Below are positions 27,497 through 36,333 of a stretch of DNA of 64,000 nucleotides, in pieces. Source of the DNA: Propioniciclava sinopodophylli (lineage in GTDB: Bacteria > Actinomycetota > Actinomycetes > Propionibacteriales > Propionibacteriaceae). The first letter of the stretch is position 1. The number at the start of each line of letters is the position of its first letter. The stretch spans positions 110,163 to 174,162 of the forward strand of contig NZ_SDMQ01000008.1 of assembly GCF_004324755.1 (NCBI RefSeq). Direction: 5' to 3'. Both the position numbers and the translations under genes were made by a program. A model generated the notes under the pieces. The model was not told where the DNA came from. It saw only the letters and a program-made list of their open reading frames with translations, and ran no database searches.

Positions 27497-28655
27497 GGAC
27501 CGGGACCGCATGTCCAGGTTGGCCCTGTCGTGCGTGGTCGAGCCGGGGGACCTGCGCCTCCGTACCCGCCTGCGCCAGCACACGCCCGAGGAGTTGTGGG
27601 CGTCCGTCGCCGGATCTTCCTCCGTCGACGCCTGGGCGCGCCGGGCCGCCGTGCTCGACCTCGCGCCGATCCTCGCCGCGGCGGACGCGGTGGGTGCCCG
27701 GTTCCTCGTCCCGGGCGACGACGAGTGGCCGGAGCGGGTGGAGGACCTCGACCGGGGGGAGCCGGTGCAGGAGTCGGTCGGTGCACCGCTGGGGCTGTGG
27801 GTGCGGGGTGCCGGCGACCTGGGCCGCCTCGTGGGGGACGCCGTCGGGATCGTCGGCTCTCGCGCGTCGACGGCCTACGGCGACCGGACCGCGACCGAGA
27901 TGGCGGCCGACCTCGTGACCCTGGGAGCGACCGTCGTCTCGGGAGGCGCGTTCGGCATCGACGCCGCGGCCCACCGGGGCGCCCTGGCCGCCGAGGGACC
28001 CACGGTGGCCGTCCTGGCCGGGGGCCTCGACGACTTCTACCCGCGGGCCCACACGGCGCTGCTGCAACAGGTGGCGGACGCCGGCGTCCTGGTCAGCGAG
28101 GCGCCACCGGGCCAGCCGCCCTCGCGCCGGCGCTTCCTGACCCGGAACCGGCTGATCGCGGCCCTGTCCGCGGGCGTGGTGATCGTCGAGGCCAACTCCC
28201 GCAGCGGGGCCCGGAACACCGCCACGTGGGCGACGTCGATCGGTCGCCACGTGATGGCCGTCCCCGGGCCAGTGAGCAGCGCCGCGTCCTACACACCGCA
28301 CCGCCTGATCCGGGAGGGCGAGGCAACACTCGTGACCTGCGCCGCGGACATCCGGGAGATGGTCGCGCCGATGGGGTCGGAGCTTGCGCTGCACCACAGC
28401 CAGCCACGCCTGCTGGACCTGCTGGACGCCGCGGAGTCGGCCGTCTACGAGGCGCTCCCCAGCCGGGGGAGCAGGGACACGGGCGACTTGGCGCTGCGGG
28501 CCGGGCTGTCTCTCCCGGCCACCCTGATCGCACTGGAAGGTCTGCGGACCAGGCAGTTGGTCGCGGTGGCGGCGAACGGCGGATGGATGCTGGGGGCCGT
28601 CCAGGACCGGCCGGTCAGGTCACCGCAGCAGGAGGCTGGCGGCGGAGACGGCTGA
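27489..28655 (+). CDS. dprA: DNA processing protein DprA
   Basis: Loads RecA onto incoming single-stranded DNA. The 388-residue protein has an N-terminal SAM-like region, the Rossmann core (AVGIVGSRASTAYGDRTATE near residues 118-137; VSGGAFGIDAAAHRGAL near 154-170; FLTRNRLIAALSAGVVIVEA near 216-235) and a C-terminal winged-helix segment. The GTG at 27489 overlaps comM by 8 bp. The last 36 bp overlap tail-to-tail with the permease gene on the other strand. Confidence 0.94.
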   Translation: MGEDRDRMSRLALSCVVEPGDLRLRTRLRQHTPEELWASVAGSSSVDAWARRAAVLDLAPILAAADAVGARFLVPGDDEWPERVEDLDRGEPVQESVGAPLGLWVRGAGDLGRLVGDAVGIVGSRASTAYGDRTATEMAADLVTLGATVVSGGAFGIDAAAHRGALAAEGPTVAVLAGGLDDFYPRAHTALLQQVADAGVLVSEAPPGQPPSRRRFLTRNRLIAALSAGVVIVEANSRSGARNTATWATSIGRHVMAVPGPVSSAASYTPHRLIREGEATLVTCAADIREMVAPMGSELALHHSQPRLLDLLDAAESAVYEALPSRGSRDTGDLALRAGLSLPATLIALEGLRTRQLVAVAANGGWMLGAVQDRPVRSPQQEAGGGDG

Positions 28656-29381
28656 CGCCACCATGGTGACCACCTCGAACTGGCGCTGGGTGACGTGCTT
28701 GATCACCAAGGCACCCAGGGCGGCTCCGAGCAGGACGGCGGGGATCATCACCAGGTCGAGGGCCAGGCCCTCGACCGTGAACAGGCCCAAGGAGGCGGCC
28801 AGAGGCACCTTGGAGAGGTTGATCAGCGCGAAGAACGTCGCGTTGGTGCCGATGAAGCGGGCCTTGTCGATGCGGGCCGCGAGGAAGTACAGCGCCATCA
28901 CGGGGCCAGCTGCGTTGGCCGTCATCGTCGTGAACCCGGCCGCGGTCCCTGTCAGACTGGCGCGGACCCAGTGGGGGTCCGTGTTGGGTGAGACGTCGAC
29001 GCTCGGGCGAGCGAAGCGCTGCCAGACCTGGATGGTCACCATGACGAGCAGGAGCGCACCGATGGTCCGCCGCATGGTGAGGTCGTCGACGAAGTTCATG
29101 AACAACGCCCCCAGCAAGAGCCCCGGGATGACGCTGGGGACCAGCTTCCACAGCAGGCGCCACGAGACGGTGCGGTAGCGGGCGATCGCGATCAGGTCGC
29201 CGACGATGAGCAGGAGCAGCACCGTCGCCGTCGATTCCTTGGCGGGCATGGCCAGCGCGAACACCGCCACCGAAATGGCGGCGATCCCACCGAAGGACGT
29301 CTTGGAGAAGCCGATGACCACGGACGCGGCAGCCATGGCCAGCAGCAGGGGCCAGCCGTACAGGGCGACGAGGTCGGGCAC
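28620..29381 (-). CDS. TauE/SafE (TSUP) family membrane permease
   Basis: A 253-residue protein with about eight membrane helices and the TSUP repeats (GFSKTSFGGIAAISVAVFAL near residues 24-43; GTAAGFTTMTANAAGPVMAL near 150-169). The family exports sulfite, organosulfonates or similar anions; the substrate here is unknown. The GTG at 29381 lies six bases after TAGGGT. Its 3' end overlaps dprA by 36 bp. Confidence 0.9.
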   Translation of the reverse strand: MPDLVALYGWPLLLAMAAASVVIGFSKTSFGGIAAISVAVFALAMPAKESTATVLLLLIVGDLIAIARYRTVSWRLLWKLVPSVIPGLLLGALFMNFVDDLTMRRTIGALLLVMVTIQVWQRFARPSVDVSPNTDPHWVRASLTGTAAGFTTMTANAAGPVMALYFLAARIDKARFIGTNATFFALINLSKVPLAASLGLFTVEGLALDLVMIPAVLLGAALGALVIKHVTQRQFEVVTMVASAVSAASLLLR

Positions 29382-29387
29382 GTCCCG

Positions 29388-29393
29388 ACCCTA
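29388..29393 (-). promoter_or_regulatory. -10 box for a leaderless transcript (TSUP permease)
   Basis: TAGGGT on the minus strand, six bases before the GTG at 29381. The 217-bp divergent gap also carries TAGGCT (29545-29550) for the plus-strand stress-protein gene. Confidence 0.45.
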
Positions 29394-29598
29394 CTCAGCC
29401 CCGACCCGTGTCGCCCCTCGTTGCCAGCGGCTGCCACCGGAGGCCCATCCTCGCGTCGTGACGACGACCTCCGCGGCCCACCCAGAGGCCTCTGGCAAGC
29501 ACCGTGACCTTGTCCAACCTCTAGGCCACGGCCCCGCGCACGCCTAGGCTCGGGGGTCACGGAAGGTCGCCCGGACGGGTCGGCCGGAGAGGAACCTG

Positions 29599-30066
29599 AT
29601 GCACCACGACGAGAAGCAGGCCAAGCTCGACGAGCTCATCAAGGACCACGCGACGGTCATGTTCACGACCGTAGACCCGCACGGCGCCCTTGTGAGCCGA
29701 CCCATGACCGTCCAGGAGGTGAAGGGCTCCGTGCTCACGTTCGTCACGCAGGCGGACAACGACGTCGCGCGCGACGGTGGCGGCAAGTCGGTGAACCTCT
29801 CGCTGGCCGACGGCGGCACCTACGTGTCACTGGCCGGCACCGGTCGCGTCGACACGGACCTGGCCAAGAAGCGGGAGCTCTGGAACCGGATCAACGAGGC
29901 GTACGCGGGCGACGCCGAGGACCCCAACAACGTCCTCCTCGAGGTCACCGTCGAGGGCGGAGAGTACTGGGACTCCGGCAACGCCGTCGCCCAGCTGGTC
30001 GGCATCGCCAAGGCCGCCGTCACCGGTGAGGCCCCCACCGGCAAGCACGGAGACGTGACCGCCTGA
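29599..30066 (+). CDS. General-stress-protein-26-like pyridoxamine phosphate oxidase family protein
   Basis: A 155-residue flavin-binding split-barrel protein. The beginning (DELIKDHATVMFTTVDPHGA near residues 11-30) and the loop MTVQEVKGSVLTFVTQADND match the GsiB/GS26 pyridoxamine oxidase subgroup. Relatives are induced by stress and bind FMN or FAD. A GAGAGGAAC ribosome binding site precedes the ATG. A strong terminator follows, so it is probably monocistronic. Confidence 0.88.
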   Translation: MHHDEKQAKLDELIKDHATVMFTTVDPHGALVSRPMTVQEVKGSVLTFVTQADNDVARDGGGKSVNLSLADGGTYVSLAGTGRVDTDLAKKRELWNRINEAYAGDAEDPNNVLLEVTVEGGEYWDSGNAVAQLVGIAKAAVTGEAPTGKHGDVTA

Positions 30067-30092
30067 TCTTCGTCCCGACAAGACACACGAGC

Positions 30093-30124
30093 GTCCGGCG
30101 GCCGAGAGGCCGCCGGACCTTTGT
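30093..30124 (+). terminator. Rho-independent terminator
   Basis: A perfect 11-bp stem (GTCCGGCGGCC / GGCCGCCGGAC) with a GAGA tetraloop is followed by CTTTGT. It lies 27 bp after the stress-protein stop. Confidence 0.85.
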
Positions 30125-30173
30125 GCTGAAGCCGCCAATTGCCCCGCGACAAGCACGAACACCCCATCGGGGG

Positions 30174-30202
30174 TTGTGTCGGGCCCGTGGGGAACTTAGG
30201 CT
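30174..30202 (+). promoter_or_regulatory. Promoter of the alcohol dehydrogenase gene, with possible operator
   Basis: TTGTGT (30174-30179) and TAGGCT (30197-30202) are spaced by 17 bp. The ATG lies six bases later, implying a leaderless mRNA. An inverted repeat (ACCCC-ATCG-GGGGT, 30161-30174) abuts the -35 box and could bind a regulator. Confidence 0.6.
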
Positions 30203-30208
30203 CCGGAC

Positions 30209-31393
30209 ATGAGAGCACTCACGTGGCAAGGGCTGGAGAAGGTCGCCGTCCAAGACGTCCCGGATCCCGTCATCCAACAACAGACGGACGCGATCGTGCG
30301 GGTGACGTCGACCGCGATCTGCGGATCCGACCTGCACCTGTACGGGGTGCTCGCGCCCTATCTGCACCCCGGCGACGTGCTCGGCCACGAGTTCATGGGC
30401 GTCGTCGAGCAGGTCGGCGCCGCGGTGGAGAACTTGGCGGTGGGCGACCGGGTTGTGGTGCCGTTCACCATCTCGTGCGGGCACTGCTTTGCCTGTGACC
30501 GGGGCCTGTTCGCCCAGTGCGAGACCACCCGTGACCATGAGCAGGACACCGGCGCGGCGCTCTTCGGCTACACCAGCCTCTACGGACGTGTCCCCGGAGG
30601 CCAGGCCGAGCTGGTACGAGTCCCCCACGCGGACTTCGGTCCCGTGAAGGTGCCGGACGGGTTCGAGGACGAACGATTCCTGTACCTGTCCGACATCCTG
30701 CCCACGGCGTGGCAGGGGGTGGCGTACGCCGACGTCCCCGACGGAGGCACCTTGGCGGTCCTCGGTCTCGGCCCGGTCGGCCAGCTGGCGGTCCGGTCCG
30801 CGTTCCAACGCGGCGTCCAGCGCGTGCTCGCGGTCGACCTCGTCGACGAGCGGCTCGAACTCGCCGCCGCGGCCGGTGCGGAGGTGATCGACCTGCGCGA
30901 GGTGAAGGACGTGGTCGCGGCCCTGAAGGAGCGCACGGACGGACGCGGGCCGGAGTCGGTGCTGGAGGCCGTGGGCATGGAGGCGCACGGAAACCCCGTG
31001 GCGGAGAAGGTCATAGCGGCCACCGCGCGGTTGCCGAAGCCTCTGGCCCGCAAGGCGATCGAGACGGTCGGCATCGATCGTCTCGACGCCTTGCACACCG
31101 CGCTCGGTGCCGTCCAGCGGGGTGGGACGGTCTCCCTGTCCGGCGTCTACGGCGGCATGGCTGACCCGATGCCGATGATGGCGATGTTCGACAAGGGGAT
31201 CACCCTGCGCATGGGGCAGTGCCATGTCCGCCGGTGGACCGACGAGCTCGTGGGCATCGTCGAGAAGGAGGGGGACGTCCTGGGGTTGGAGCAACTCGCC
31301 ACCCACCGCATCCCGCTCGAGGACGCCCCCGAGGCCTACCGGATGTTCCAGGAGAAGAGCGACGGGTGCATCAAGGTGGTGCTGAAGCCGTGA
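30209..31393 (+). CDS. Zinc-dependent alcohol dehydrogenase (formaldehyde-dehydrogenase-like MDR)
   Basis: A 394-residue medium-chain dehydrogenase. Catalytic zinc ligands are in AICGSDLH (Cys about 38) and LGHEFMG (His/Glu about 59). Structural zinc cysteines are in CGHCFACDRGLFAQC near 90-104, and NAD(P) binds at LGLGPVGQLAV near 188. The sequence resembles glutathione-independent formaldehyde dehydrogenases and threonine-dehydrogenase-like enzymes; the true substrate is not readable. It is monocistronic with its own promoter. Confidence 0.9.
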   Translation: MRALTWQGLEKVAVQDVPDPVIQQQTDAIVRVTSTAICGSDLHLYGVLAPYLHPGDVLGHEFMGVVEQVGAAVENLAVGDRVVVPFTISCGHCFACDRGLFAQCETTRDHEQDTGAALFGYTSLYGRVPGGQAELVRVPHADFGPVKVPDGFEDERFLYLSDILPTAWQGVAYADVPDGGTLAVLGLGPVGQLAVRSAFQRGVQRVLAVDLVDERLELAAAAGAEVIDLREVKDVVAALKERTDGRGPESVLEAVGMEAHGNPVAEKVIAATARLPKPLARKAIETVGIDRLDALHTALGAVQRGGTVSLSGVYGGMADPMPMMAMFDKGITLRMGQCHVRRWTDELVGIVEKEGDVLGLEQLATHRIPLEDAPEAYRMFQEKSDGCIKVVLKP

Positions 31394-31504
31394 CCGATGA
31401 GGTCGGCACCCCGCGCACGTCCAGGACGGCCTCGTCCCACGGGATGCTGAGTGCTGGGCGGCTGGGCTGACGTCACGGGTCCGTCCTGCCAGCCGGCCGC
31501 GGGC

Positions 31505-31960
31505 TCAGCGCCCAGCTCCACGGCCCGGCAGGGGCTTGCGGAAGTTCACCTGCTTCTTGATGCCGGTGAACCCGAGGCGCTGGTAGAAGGCGTGGGCGTC
31601 CGCACGCGTCTCGCCCGAGACCAACCGCAGGCCGGACGCCCCGCGCTCGCACGCCCAGGCCTCCACGTCCGCCATCAGCGCCGCCCCAGCGCCGAGCCGA
31701 CGGGCAGTCCCGCTGACGGCGATGCCCATCACGTTGACCAAGGGTGGCTCGTACAGCAGCCGGTACTCCTCACCGTGCACGTACCCGACCACCCGTCCCC
31801 CCGACTCCGCGACCCGCACGAGATCGCGGGGGCTCGCCAGCGCGTCACGCAGGGCGGCCCGGGTCGCGGCCACGGGGTGGAAGAAGCCGAGGTCGTCCCG
31901 GTTGAGGACGGCGATGGCGGACGCGTCATCGAGCGTGGCCGGCCGCGTGGTGACCGCCAT
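31505..31960 (-). CDS. GNAT-family N-acetyltransferase
   Basis: A 151-residue acetyltransferase. The acetyl-CoA binding region is VMGIAVSGTARRLGAGAALM near residues 76-95 (a variant of R/QxxGxG/A), and the C-terminal part has AHAFYQRLGFTGIKK. The substrate is unknown. ATG 31960 gives the typical start (TTRPATLDDASAIAVL) and lies one base after the stop of the ThDP enzyme, so the two share an operon. Confidence 0.87.
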   Translation of the reverse strand: MAVTTRPATLDDASAIAVLNRDDLGFFHPVAATRAALRDALASPRDLVRVAESGGRVVGYVHGEEYRLLYEPPLVNVMGIAVSGTARRLGAGAALMADVEAWACERGASGLRLVSGETRADAHAFYQRLGFTGIKKQVNFRKPLPGRGAGR

Positions 31961-31961
31961 G

Positions 31962-33680
31962 TCAGGCCCGGACCTGCTCGGGCACGATCGAGGGAGGGAC
32001 GAGGTCCAGCGGGCGCGGCTCGAGGGCGGTGGCATCCACCTCGATGATGGTCGGCCCGCCCTTCTTGAGAGCCTTCTTCAACGCCTTGTCGAAAGACTCC
32101 ACGTCACCGATCCGGCGGTGCCGCAGCCCGAGGGCGTCGGCCAGCTTCCCGAAGTCGGGGGTGGCCAGGTCCACGGCGCGGCCGGGCTTGCCGGCGGCGT
32201 GCTGGAGGTTGCGCAGCACCCCGTAGCCTCCGTCGTTGAACAGCACGACCACGAGGTCGGGACGCTCGGCCGCCAGCACGGCCAGCTCGCCGAGGTGCAC
32301 CTGGACGCCGCCGTCGCCGACGATCGCCAGCACCGGCACGTCCGGTCGAGCGACGGCCGCCCCGATCGACATGGCCAGCCCCTGGCCGATGCCGCCACCC
32401 GCGGCGTACACGTTGTCCGTCGGGTGGTACACGGCCAGGAGGCGGTTGCCCCACGAGCTGCCCGGAATGGTCACGTCGCGCACGATGGGGGAGCGGCGCG
32501 GCAGTCTCTTGCGGATCGCGTCGCAGAGGTGGGCGTGTGCGCCGATGTCCGCCCGGTGCCTCCGGCGGGTGGACGCCGCGGCCTCGGCCACGCAGATGCC
32601 CCAGTCGCCCTCGGTCGCGACGTCGCCGAGCGCCTCGACCAGCGCGGGGACCGCGGCGACGGCGTCCGCCTGCAGCCCCACCTCGACCTCGAAGTTGCGG
32701 CCCAGCGCGTCCGTGTCGAGGTCGACCTGGACGTGATTGGCCGGCAGGGGCAGCTCGAAGTTCAGCGTCTCGTTGCCCCGCAGGTGGCTGCCCACGGTGA
32801 GCAGGCAGTCGGCGGACTCGATCAGGGCGACCACGTCGGGGTCGGACGCGAAGTTGCCGATGGCGAGCCGGTGGTCCTCGGCGACGGAGCCGCGGCCGTT
32901 GGCCCCGGTGAGGACGCCGGCGCCCCACGCCTCGGCCAGCGCGGTGAGGGACGGCCCGACCCTGCGGGCGCCGCCGCCGGCCCAGATGAGCGGACGCCGC
33001 GCGGCGCGCATGAGGCTCGCCGCCCGCTCGATGTCGCGCCGGTTGCCGGTGTGGGTGCGCGGCTCGCGGTCGTCGACCCTGTTCTGGTCGTGGGGGTCGG
33101 CCAGGTACTGCAGGTCGATAGGCCAGTCGACGCTCACCGGCCCGTGCGGGGGCGTTCCGAGCAGCCGGACCGCCTCGGTGAGTACGGGCAAGGCCTGCTT
33201 GGGCGTCCCGATGCGCAGCGCGTGCTGCGAGATCGCCGTGAGCATGGCCAGTTGGCGCGGCACCTCGTGGTAGGCGCCCTTGTGCTCGCCGATCAGCTCG
33301 GCGTTGATGTTGCCCGTGACGTGCAGGACGCGGCTCTGCGCCGTGAGCGCCTCCAGCATTGAGCCCGCGGCGTTGCCCGCGCCGGTGCCGGTGGACGTGA
33401 TGGCCACGCCGATCCGGCCGGACGCCCGCGCGTAACCGTCCGCGGCGTTGATGGCCGCGGCCTCGTGCCGGACGGGCACGAAGCGCAGATCGCGGTCGAT
33501 GGCCTCGACCAGCGGCAGGTTGTGGATGCTGACCACGCCGAAAGCGACTTCGACACCGGCTTCCCGCATGACCTGGACGAGTAGGTCGCCGCCGTTGGGT
33601 CCGATCGCCCGCAAGTGGCTCGCCGGGACGGTGTGGGCCTCGGTGGAGGTGTGCTCGGTTTCGTCGGACGGGGTGGTCAT
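31962..33680 (-). CDS. Thiamine-diphosphate-dependent enzyme (acetolactate synthase/decarboxylase superfamily)
   Basis: A 572-residue three-domain ThDP enzyme. The N-terminal Pyr domain holds the catalytic Glu in PVRHEAAAINAADGYARASG near residue 75. The C-terminal PP domain holds the cofactor motif VGDGG...NDGGYG near 450-480. The middle domain (PLIWAGGGARR near 220) is of the transhydrogenase-like type. It could be a decarboxylase, lyase or synthase; no regulatory subunit is nearby. ATG 33680 has an AGGGAGAG ribosome binding site; ATG 33710, which overlaps the luxR stop, is an alternative. Confidence 0.88.
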   Translation of the reverse strand: MTTPSDETEHTSTEAHTVPASHLRAIGPNGGDLLVQVMREAGVEVAFGVVSIHNLPLVEAIDRDLRFVPVRHEAAAINAADGYARASGRIGVAITSTGTGAGNAAGSMLEALTAQSRVLHVTGNINAELIGEHKGAYHEVPRQLAMLTAISQHALRIGTPKQALPVLTEAVRLLGTPPHGPVSVDWPIDLQYLADPHDQNRVDDREPRTHTGNRRDIERAASLMRAARRPLIWAGGGARRVGPSLTALAEAWGAGVLTGANGRGSVAEDHRLAIGNFASDPDVVALIESADCLLTVGSHLRGNETLNFELPLPANHVQVDLDTDALGRNFEVEVGLQADAVAAVPALVEALGDVATEGDWGICVAEAAASTRRRHRADIGAHAHLCDAIRKRLPRRSPIVRDVTIPGSSWGNRLLAVYHPTDNVYAAGGGIGQGLAMSIGAAVARPDVPVLAIVGDGGVQVHLGELAVLAAERPDLVVVLFNDGGYGVLRNLQHAAGKPGRAVDLATPDFGKLADALGLRHRRIGDVESFDKALKKALKKGGPTIIEVDATALEPRPLDLVPPSIVPEQVRA

Positions 33681-33709
33681 CGGGCTCTCTCCCTGGGTCG
33701 GGTGCGGCA

Positions 33710-34366
33710 TCAGGCGCTGGGGAGGATGAGGCCCGGGACCGGGGCCATCCCGTGCTGGTATCCCCACGCGACGGCCTGGCTTCGGCGCTCGACGCCGATC
33801 TTGCGGTAGGCCGTCCGGATGTAGCGCTTCAGCGTGTTGGGGCTCAGGTACAGCTGGCGGGCGATCTCCTCGTTGGTCTTGCCCTGGGTGATCAGGCCGA
33901 GCACCTCCGCCTCGCGCGAGGACAACCCGTGGGCCCGCCCCGGCCAAGCGTGGGGGTCGGCCGGGGTGTCGCGGACACCGTGGTCGTCCAAGGGCGCGAC
34001 CACGACCTCGCCGGCGTGGACGCGGAGCAGAGCATGGGCGAGCGCCTCGCCGGAGAGCCCCTTGGAGAGGTGTCCGCGGGCGCCGGCGGCCAGGTCGCGT
34101 GCGACGCGCTGCTCGTCCTGCTCCCACGTGTAGACGACCAGGTGCCCGACGTTGGGGAGTGCGTTCATGCGGGCCACCTTCTCGGCCCCAGGCTGGGCGG
34201 CGAAGGTGTCCAACAGGACGAGGTCGACGGGCAGCGCCGGGTCGACGAGGCAGTCCAGTTCCACCACCTCGAGGGGCGGACGGTCGGCGAGGAGGCGCTC
34301 CAGACCGCGCACGACGATCTCGTAGTCGTTGACGATGGCGACGCGGACCGGACGTGAGTCATTCAC
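33710..34366 (-). CDS. LuxR-type (NarL-family) response regulator
   Basis: A 218-residue regulator with an N-terminal receiver domain (VAIVNDYEIVVRGLERLL; the likely phosphoacceptor Asp in DLVLLDTF near 54; Thr in VVYTWEQ; Lys in GHLSKGL near 102). The C-terminal LuxR helix-turn-helix is LSSREAEVLGLITQGKTNEE near 148-167, then LYLSPNTLKRYIRTAYRKIG. The usual first acidic pair DD is ND. No histidine kinase is adjacent. The stop overlaps the first possible ATG of the ThDP enzyme gene, suggesting co-expression. Confidence 0.9.
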   Translation of the reverse strand: MNDSRPVRVAIVNDYEIVVRGLERLLADRPPLEVVELDCLVDPALPVDLVLLDTFAAQPGAEKVARMNALPNVGHLVVYTWEQDEQRVARDLAAGARGHLSKGLSGEALAHALLRVHAGEVVVAPLDDHGVRDTPADPHAWPGRAHGLSSREAEVLGLITQGKTNEEIARQLYLSPNTLKRYIRTAYRKIGVERRSQAVAWGYQHGMAPVPGLILPSA

Positions 34367-34372
34367 GTCCCG

Positions 34373-34378
34373 AGCCTA
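34373..34378 (-). promoter_or_regulatory. -10 box for a leaderless transcript (LuxR regulator operon)
   Basis: TAGGCT on the minus strand, six bases before the GTG at 34366. Confidence 0.5.
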
Positions 34379-34470
34379 GCCATTTCGACGGGCGGTAGTG
34401 GTCGGAACCCGCTGCACCTGGGGCCCAACTCCCAGGTGAGGGAGAACGTGCAGGGGGAGGTGGGGCGTGC

Positions 34471-34749
34471 TCAGGTGCGCTGGGTCGTCGTCAACGTGAG
34501 ACCCAACGTGGTCAGCATGCGTACCAGCACGTGGAGCGGTTGCTGCAGGGGGTCGATGATGGCCGCGCGGACGGCGTTCTCGTCCATGCCGAGGTGCGTG
34601 GCCAGCTCCTTGACCGTGATGGACCGGCTGGACATGACCTCGTGCATCCCTTCCACGAGGGCTCGGCAGACGTGGTCGGCGTGGATGGCCTGGCTCACGT
34701 CGGGGTCGGCGATCCAGTCGCGGGAGAGTGTGGCGGTGTCGAGGGGCAT
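34471..34749 (-). CDS. Small helix-turn-helix protein
   Basis: A 92-residue protein with a predicted helix-turn-helix (SSRSITVKELATHLGMDENA, about residues 41-60) followed by a leucine-rich C-terminal helix. It resembles XRE/HigA-like DNA-binding proteins, but no toxin gene is adjacent. ATG 34749 follows TACGGT by six bases, supporting this shorter frame over the 137-residue one. It is divergent from the NDH-2 gene, which it might regulate. Confidence 0.65.
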   Translation of the reverse strand: MPLDTATLSRDWIADPDVSQAIHADHVCRALVEGMHEVMSSRSITVKELATHLGMDENAVRAAIIDPLQQPLHVLVRMLTTLGLTLTTTQRT

Positions 34750-34755
34750 GCCACG

Positions 34756-34761
34756 ACCGTA
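34756..34761 (-). promoter_or_regulatory. -10 box for a leaderless transcript (small HTH gene)
   Basis: TACGGT on the minus strand, six bases before the ATG at 34749. Confidence 0.4.
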
Positions 34762-34898
34762 CGGAAGCTGTTGGGACCTCCACATCACCCCTGGGGGTGC
34801 CCGGGGGGCTTGGCCGACGCGCCATACTGGAATTGCAGTCATCGCGACCAGTGCACGCGCGGGCGTGGTGGTCATGACCCTCACGGAAGGCAGGGAGC

Positions 34899-36272
34899 AT
34901 GCAACGTCAGCGCGTCGTCATCATCGGGTCCGGGTTCGGCGGGCTGTTCGCGGCCAAGGAGCTGCGCGGCGCAGACGTGGACGTGACGCTGGTCTCCAAG
35001 ACGAGCCACCACCTCTTCCAGCCGCTGCTCTACCAGGTGGCCACCGGCATCCTGTCGGAGGGATCCATCGCCCCGGCCACCCGCGAGATCCTGCGCCGAC
35101 ACCGCAACGCCACCGTGGTCACCGGGCTGGTCACCGACATCGACACGACGGCCAGGACCATCACCCACCGCTACCACGACGCCGAGACGGTGACCCCGTA
35201 CGACCACCTCGTCGTGGCGGCCGGGGCCGGCCAGAGCTACTTCGGCAACGACCACTTCGCCACCTTCGCCCCCGGCATGAAGACGATCGACGACGCCCTC
35301 GAGCTGCGGGCCCGCATCTTCTCCGCCTTCGAGACCGCCGAGGCGGCGGACTCCGCCAGCGAGAGGGAGAAGCTGCTCACCTTCGTCGTCGTTGGCGCCG
35401 GGCCGACCGGCGTCGAGATGGCGGGCCAGATCGCCGAACTGGCCCATGTGACCCTGCGCGGACAGTTCCGCCGGATCGACCCGTCCACGGCGCGCATCAT
35501 CCTGATCGACGGTGCCGCCCAGGTGCTGCCCCCGTTCGGCCCCCGCCTGGGACGCAAGACGCAGCGCTCGCTGGAGCTCTCCGGCGTGGAGGTCGTCCTC
35601 GGCGCGATCGTCACCGACATGGACGCCGACTCGGTCACGTGGCGTACCGCCGACGGCCAGGTCACGCGCGTCCCGTCGGTGGCCAAGGTGTGGGCCGCCG
35701 GCGTCCGTGGCAGTGAGCTCGGCGCGCTCCTGGCCGAGCGGACGGGTGTCGCGCTCGACCGCAGCGGGCGCGTCGAGGTGGACGAGCACCTGGCCATCCC
35801 GGGGCACCCCGAGGTCACGGTCGTCGGCGACCTCGCCGCCGTCCCCGGAGTCCCCGGCGTGGCCCAGGGGGCCATCCAGGGCGCTCGCTACGTCGCCAGG
35901 AGGATCGCCGACGCGGCCGCCGGTCGGCAGCCCGACACGGCCCCCTTCCGCTACACGGACAAGGGCTCGATGGCCACGATCGCCAAGTTCTCCGCCGTGG
36001 TGAAGATCGGACGCCTCGAGCTCACGGGGATCATCGCCTGGGCGGCCTGGCTCTTCCTGCACCTGCTCTACATCGCGGGGTTCAAGTCGCGCGTGACCAC
36101 GCTGTTGCACTGGGCGATCAGCTTCCTGGGCACGGGACGGACCGAGCGCGTGATCACCAACCAGCAGCTCGTCGGACGCCTCGCGCTCGAGCAGCTGGGC
36201 CAGCGCGTCACCGGCCGCCTGCTGCGCGGCGAACGCGACGTGCGCGGAGAGCACCCGCGGCGCGACGCGTAG
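34899..36272 (+). CDS. ndh: Type II NADH dehydrogenase (NDH-2)
   Basis: Non-proton-pumping NADH:quinone oxidoreductase. The 457-residue protein has two dinucleotide folds: VVIIGSGFGGLFAAKEL near residues 6-22 for FAD and VVVGAGPTGVEMAG near 165-178 for NADH. The quinone-site motif is VAQGAIQGARYVA near 325, and a C-terminal hydrophobic stretch (IIAWAAWLFLHLLYIAGF near 376-393) anchors it to the membrane. An AGGCAGGGAG ribosome binding site precedes the ATG. It ends in a strong terminator shared with tRNA-Leu. Confidence 0.93.
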   Translation: MQRQRVVIIGSGFGGLFAAKELRGADVDVTLVSKTSHHLFQPLLYQVATGILSEGSIAPATREILRRHRNATVVTGLVTDIDTTARTITHRYHDAETVTPYDHLVVAAGAGQSYFGNDHFATFAPGMKTIDDALELRARIFSAFETAEAADSASEREKLLTFVVVGAGPTGVEMAGQIAELAHVTLRGQFRRIDPSTARIILIDGAAQVLPPFGPRLGRKTQRSLELSGVEVVLGAIVTDMDADSVTWRTADGQVTRVPSVAKVWAAGVRGSELGALLAERTGVALDRSGRVEVDEHLAIPGHPEVTVVGDLAAVPGVPGVAQGAIQGARYVARRIADAAAGRQPDTAPFRYTDKGSMATIAKFSAVVKIGRLELTGIIAWAAWLFLHLLYIAGFKSRVTTLLHWAISFLGTGRTERVITNQQLVGRLALEQLGQRVTGRLLRGERDVRGEHPRRDA

Positions 36273-36297
36273 CGGCCCTGCCTTGAGCGCGCAACGG

Positions 36298-36329
36298 ACA
36301 GAACCCCCGGTCGAGACCGGGGGTTCTGT
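36298..36329. terminator. Bidirectional terminator between ndh and tRNA-Leu
   Basis: A perfect 14-bp stem (ACAGAACCCCCGGT / ACCGGGGGTTCTGT) with a CGAG loop sits 25 bp after the ndh stop and four bases from the 3' end of tRNA-Leu on the other strand. T-rich sequence follows weakly on the plus strand (GTTGTG). Confidence 0.8.
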
Positions 36330-36333
36330 GTTG

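Noticed and set aside
34471..34749. Possible toxin-antitoxin module
   Set aside because: Only an antitoxin-like HTH protein is seen; flanking genes are a LuxR regulator and NDH-2, and no small toxin frame is adjacent.
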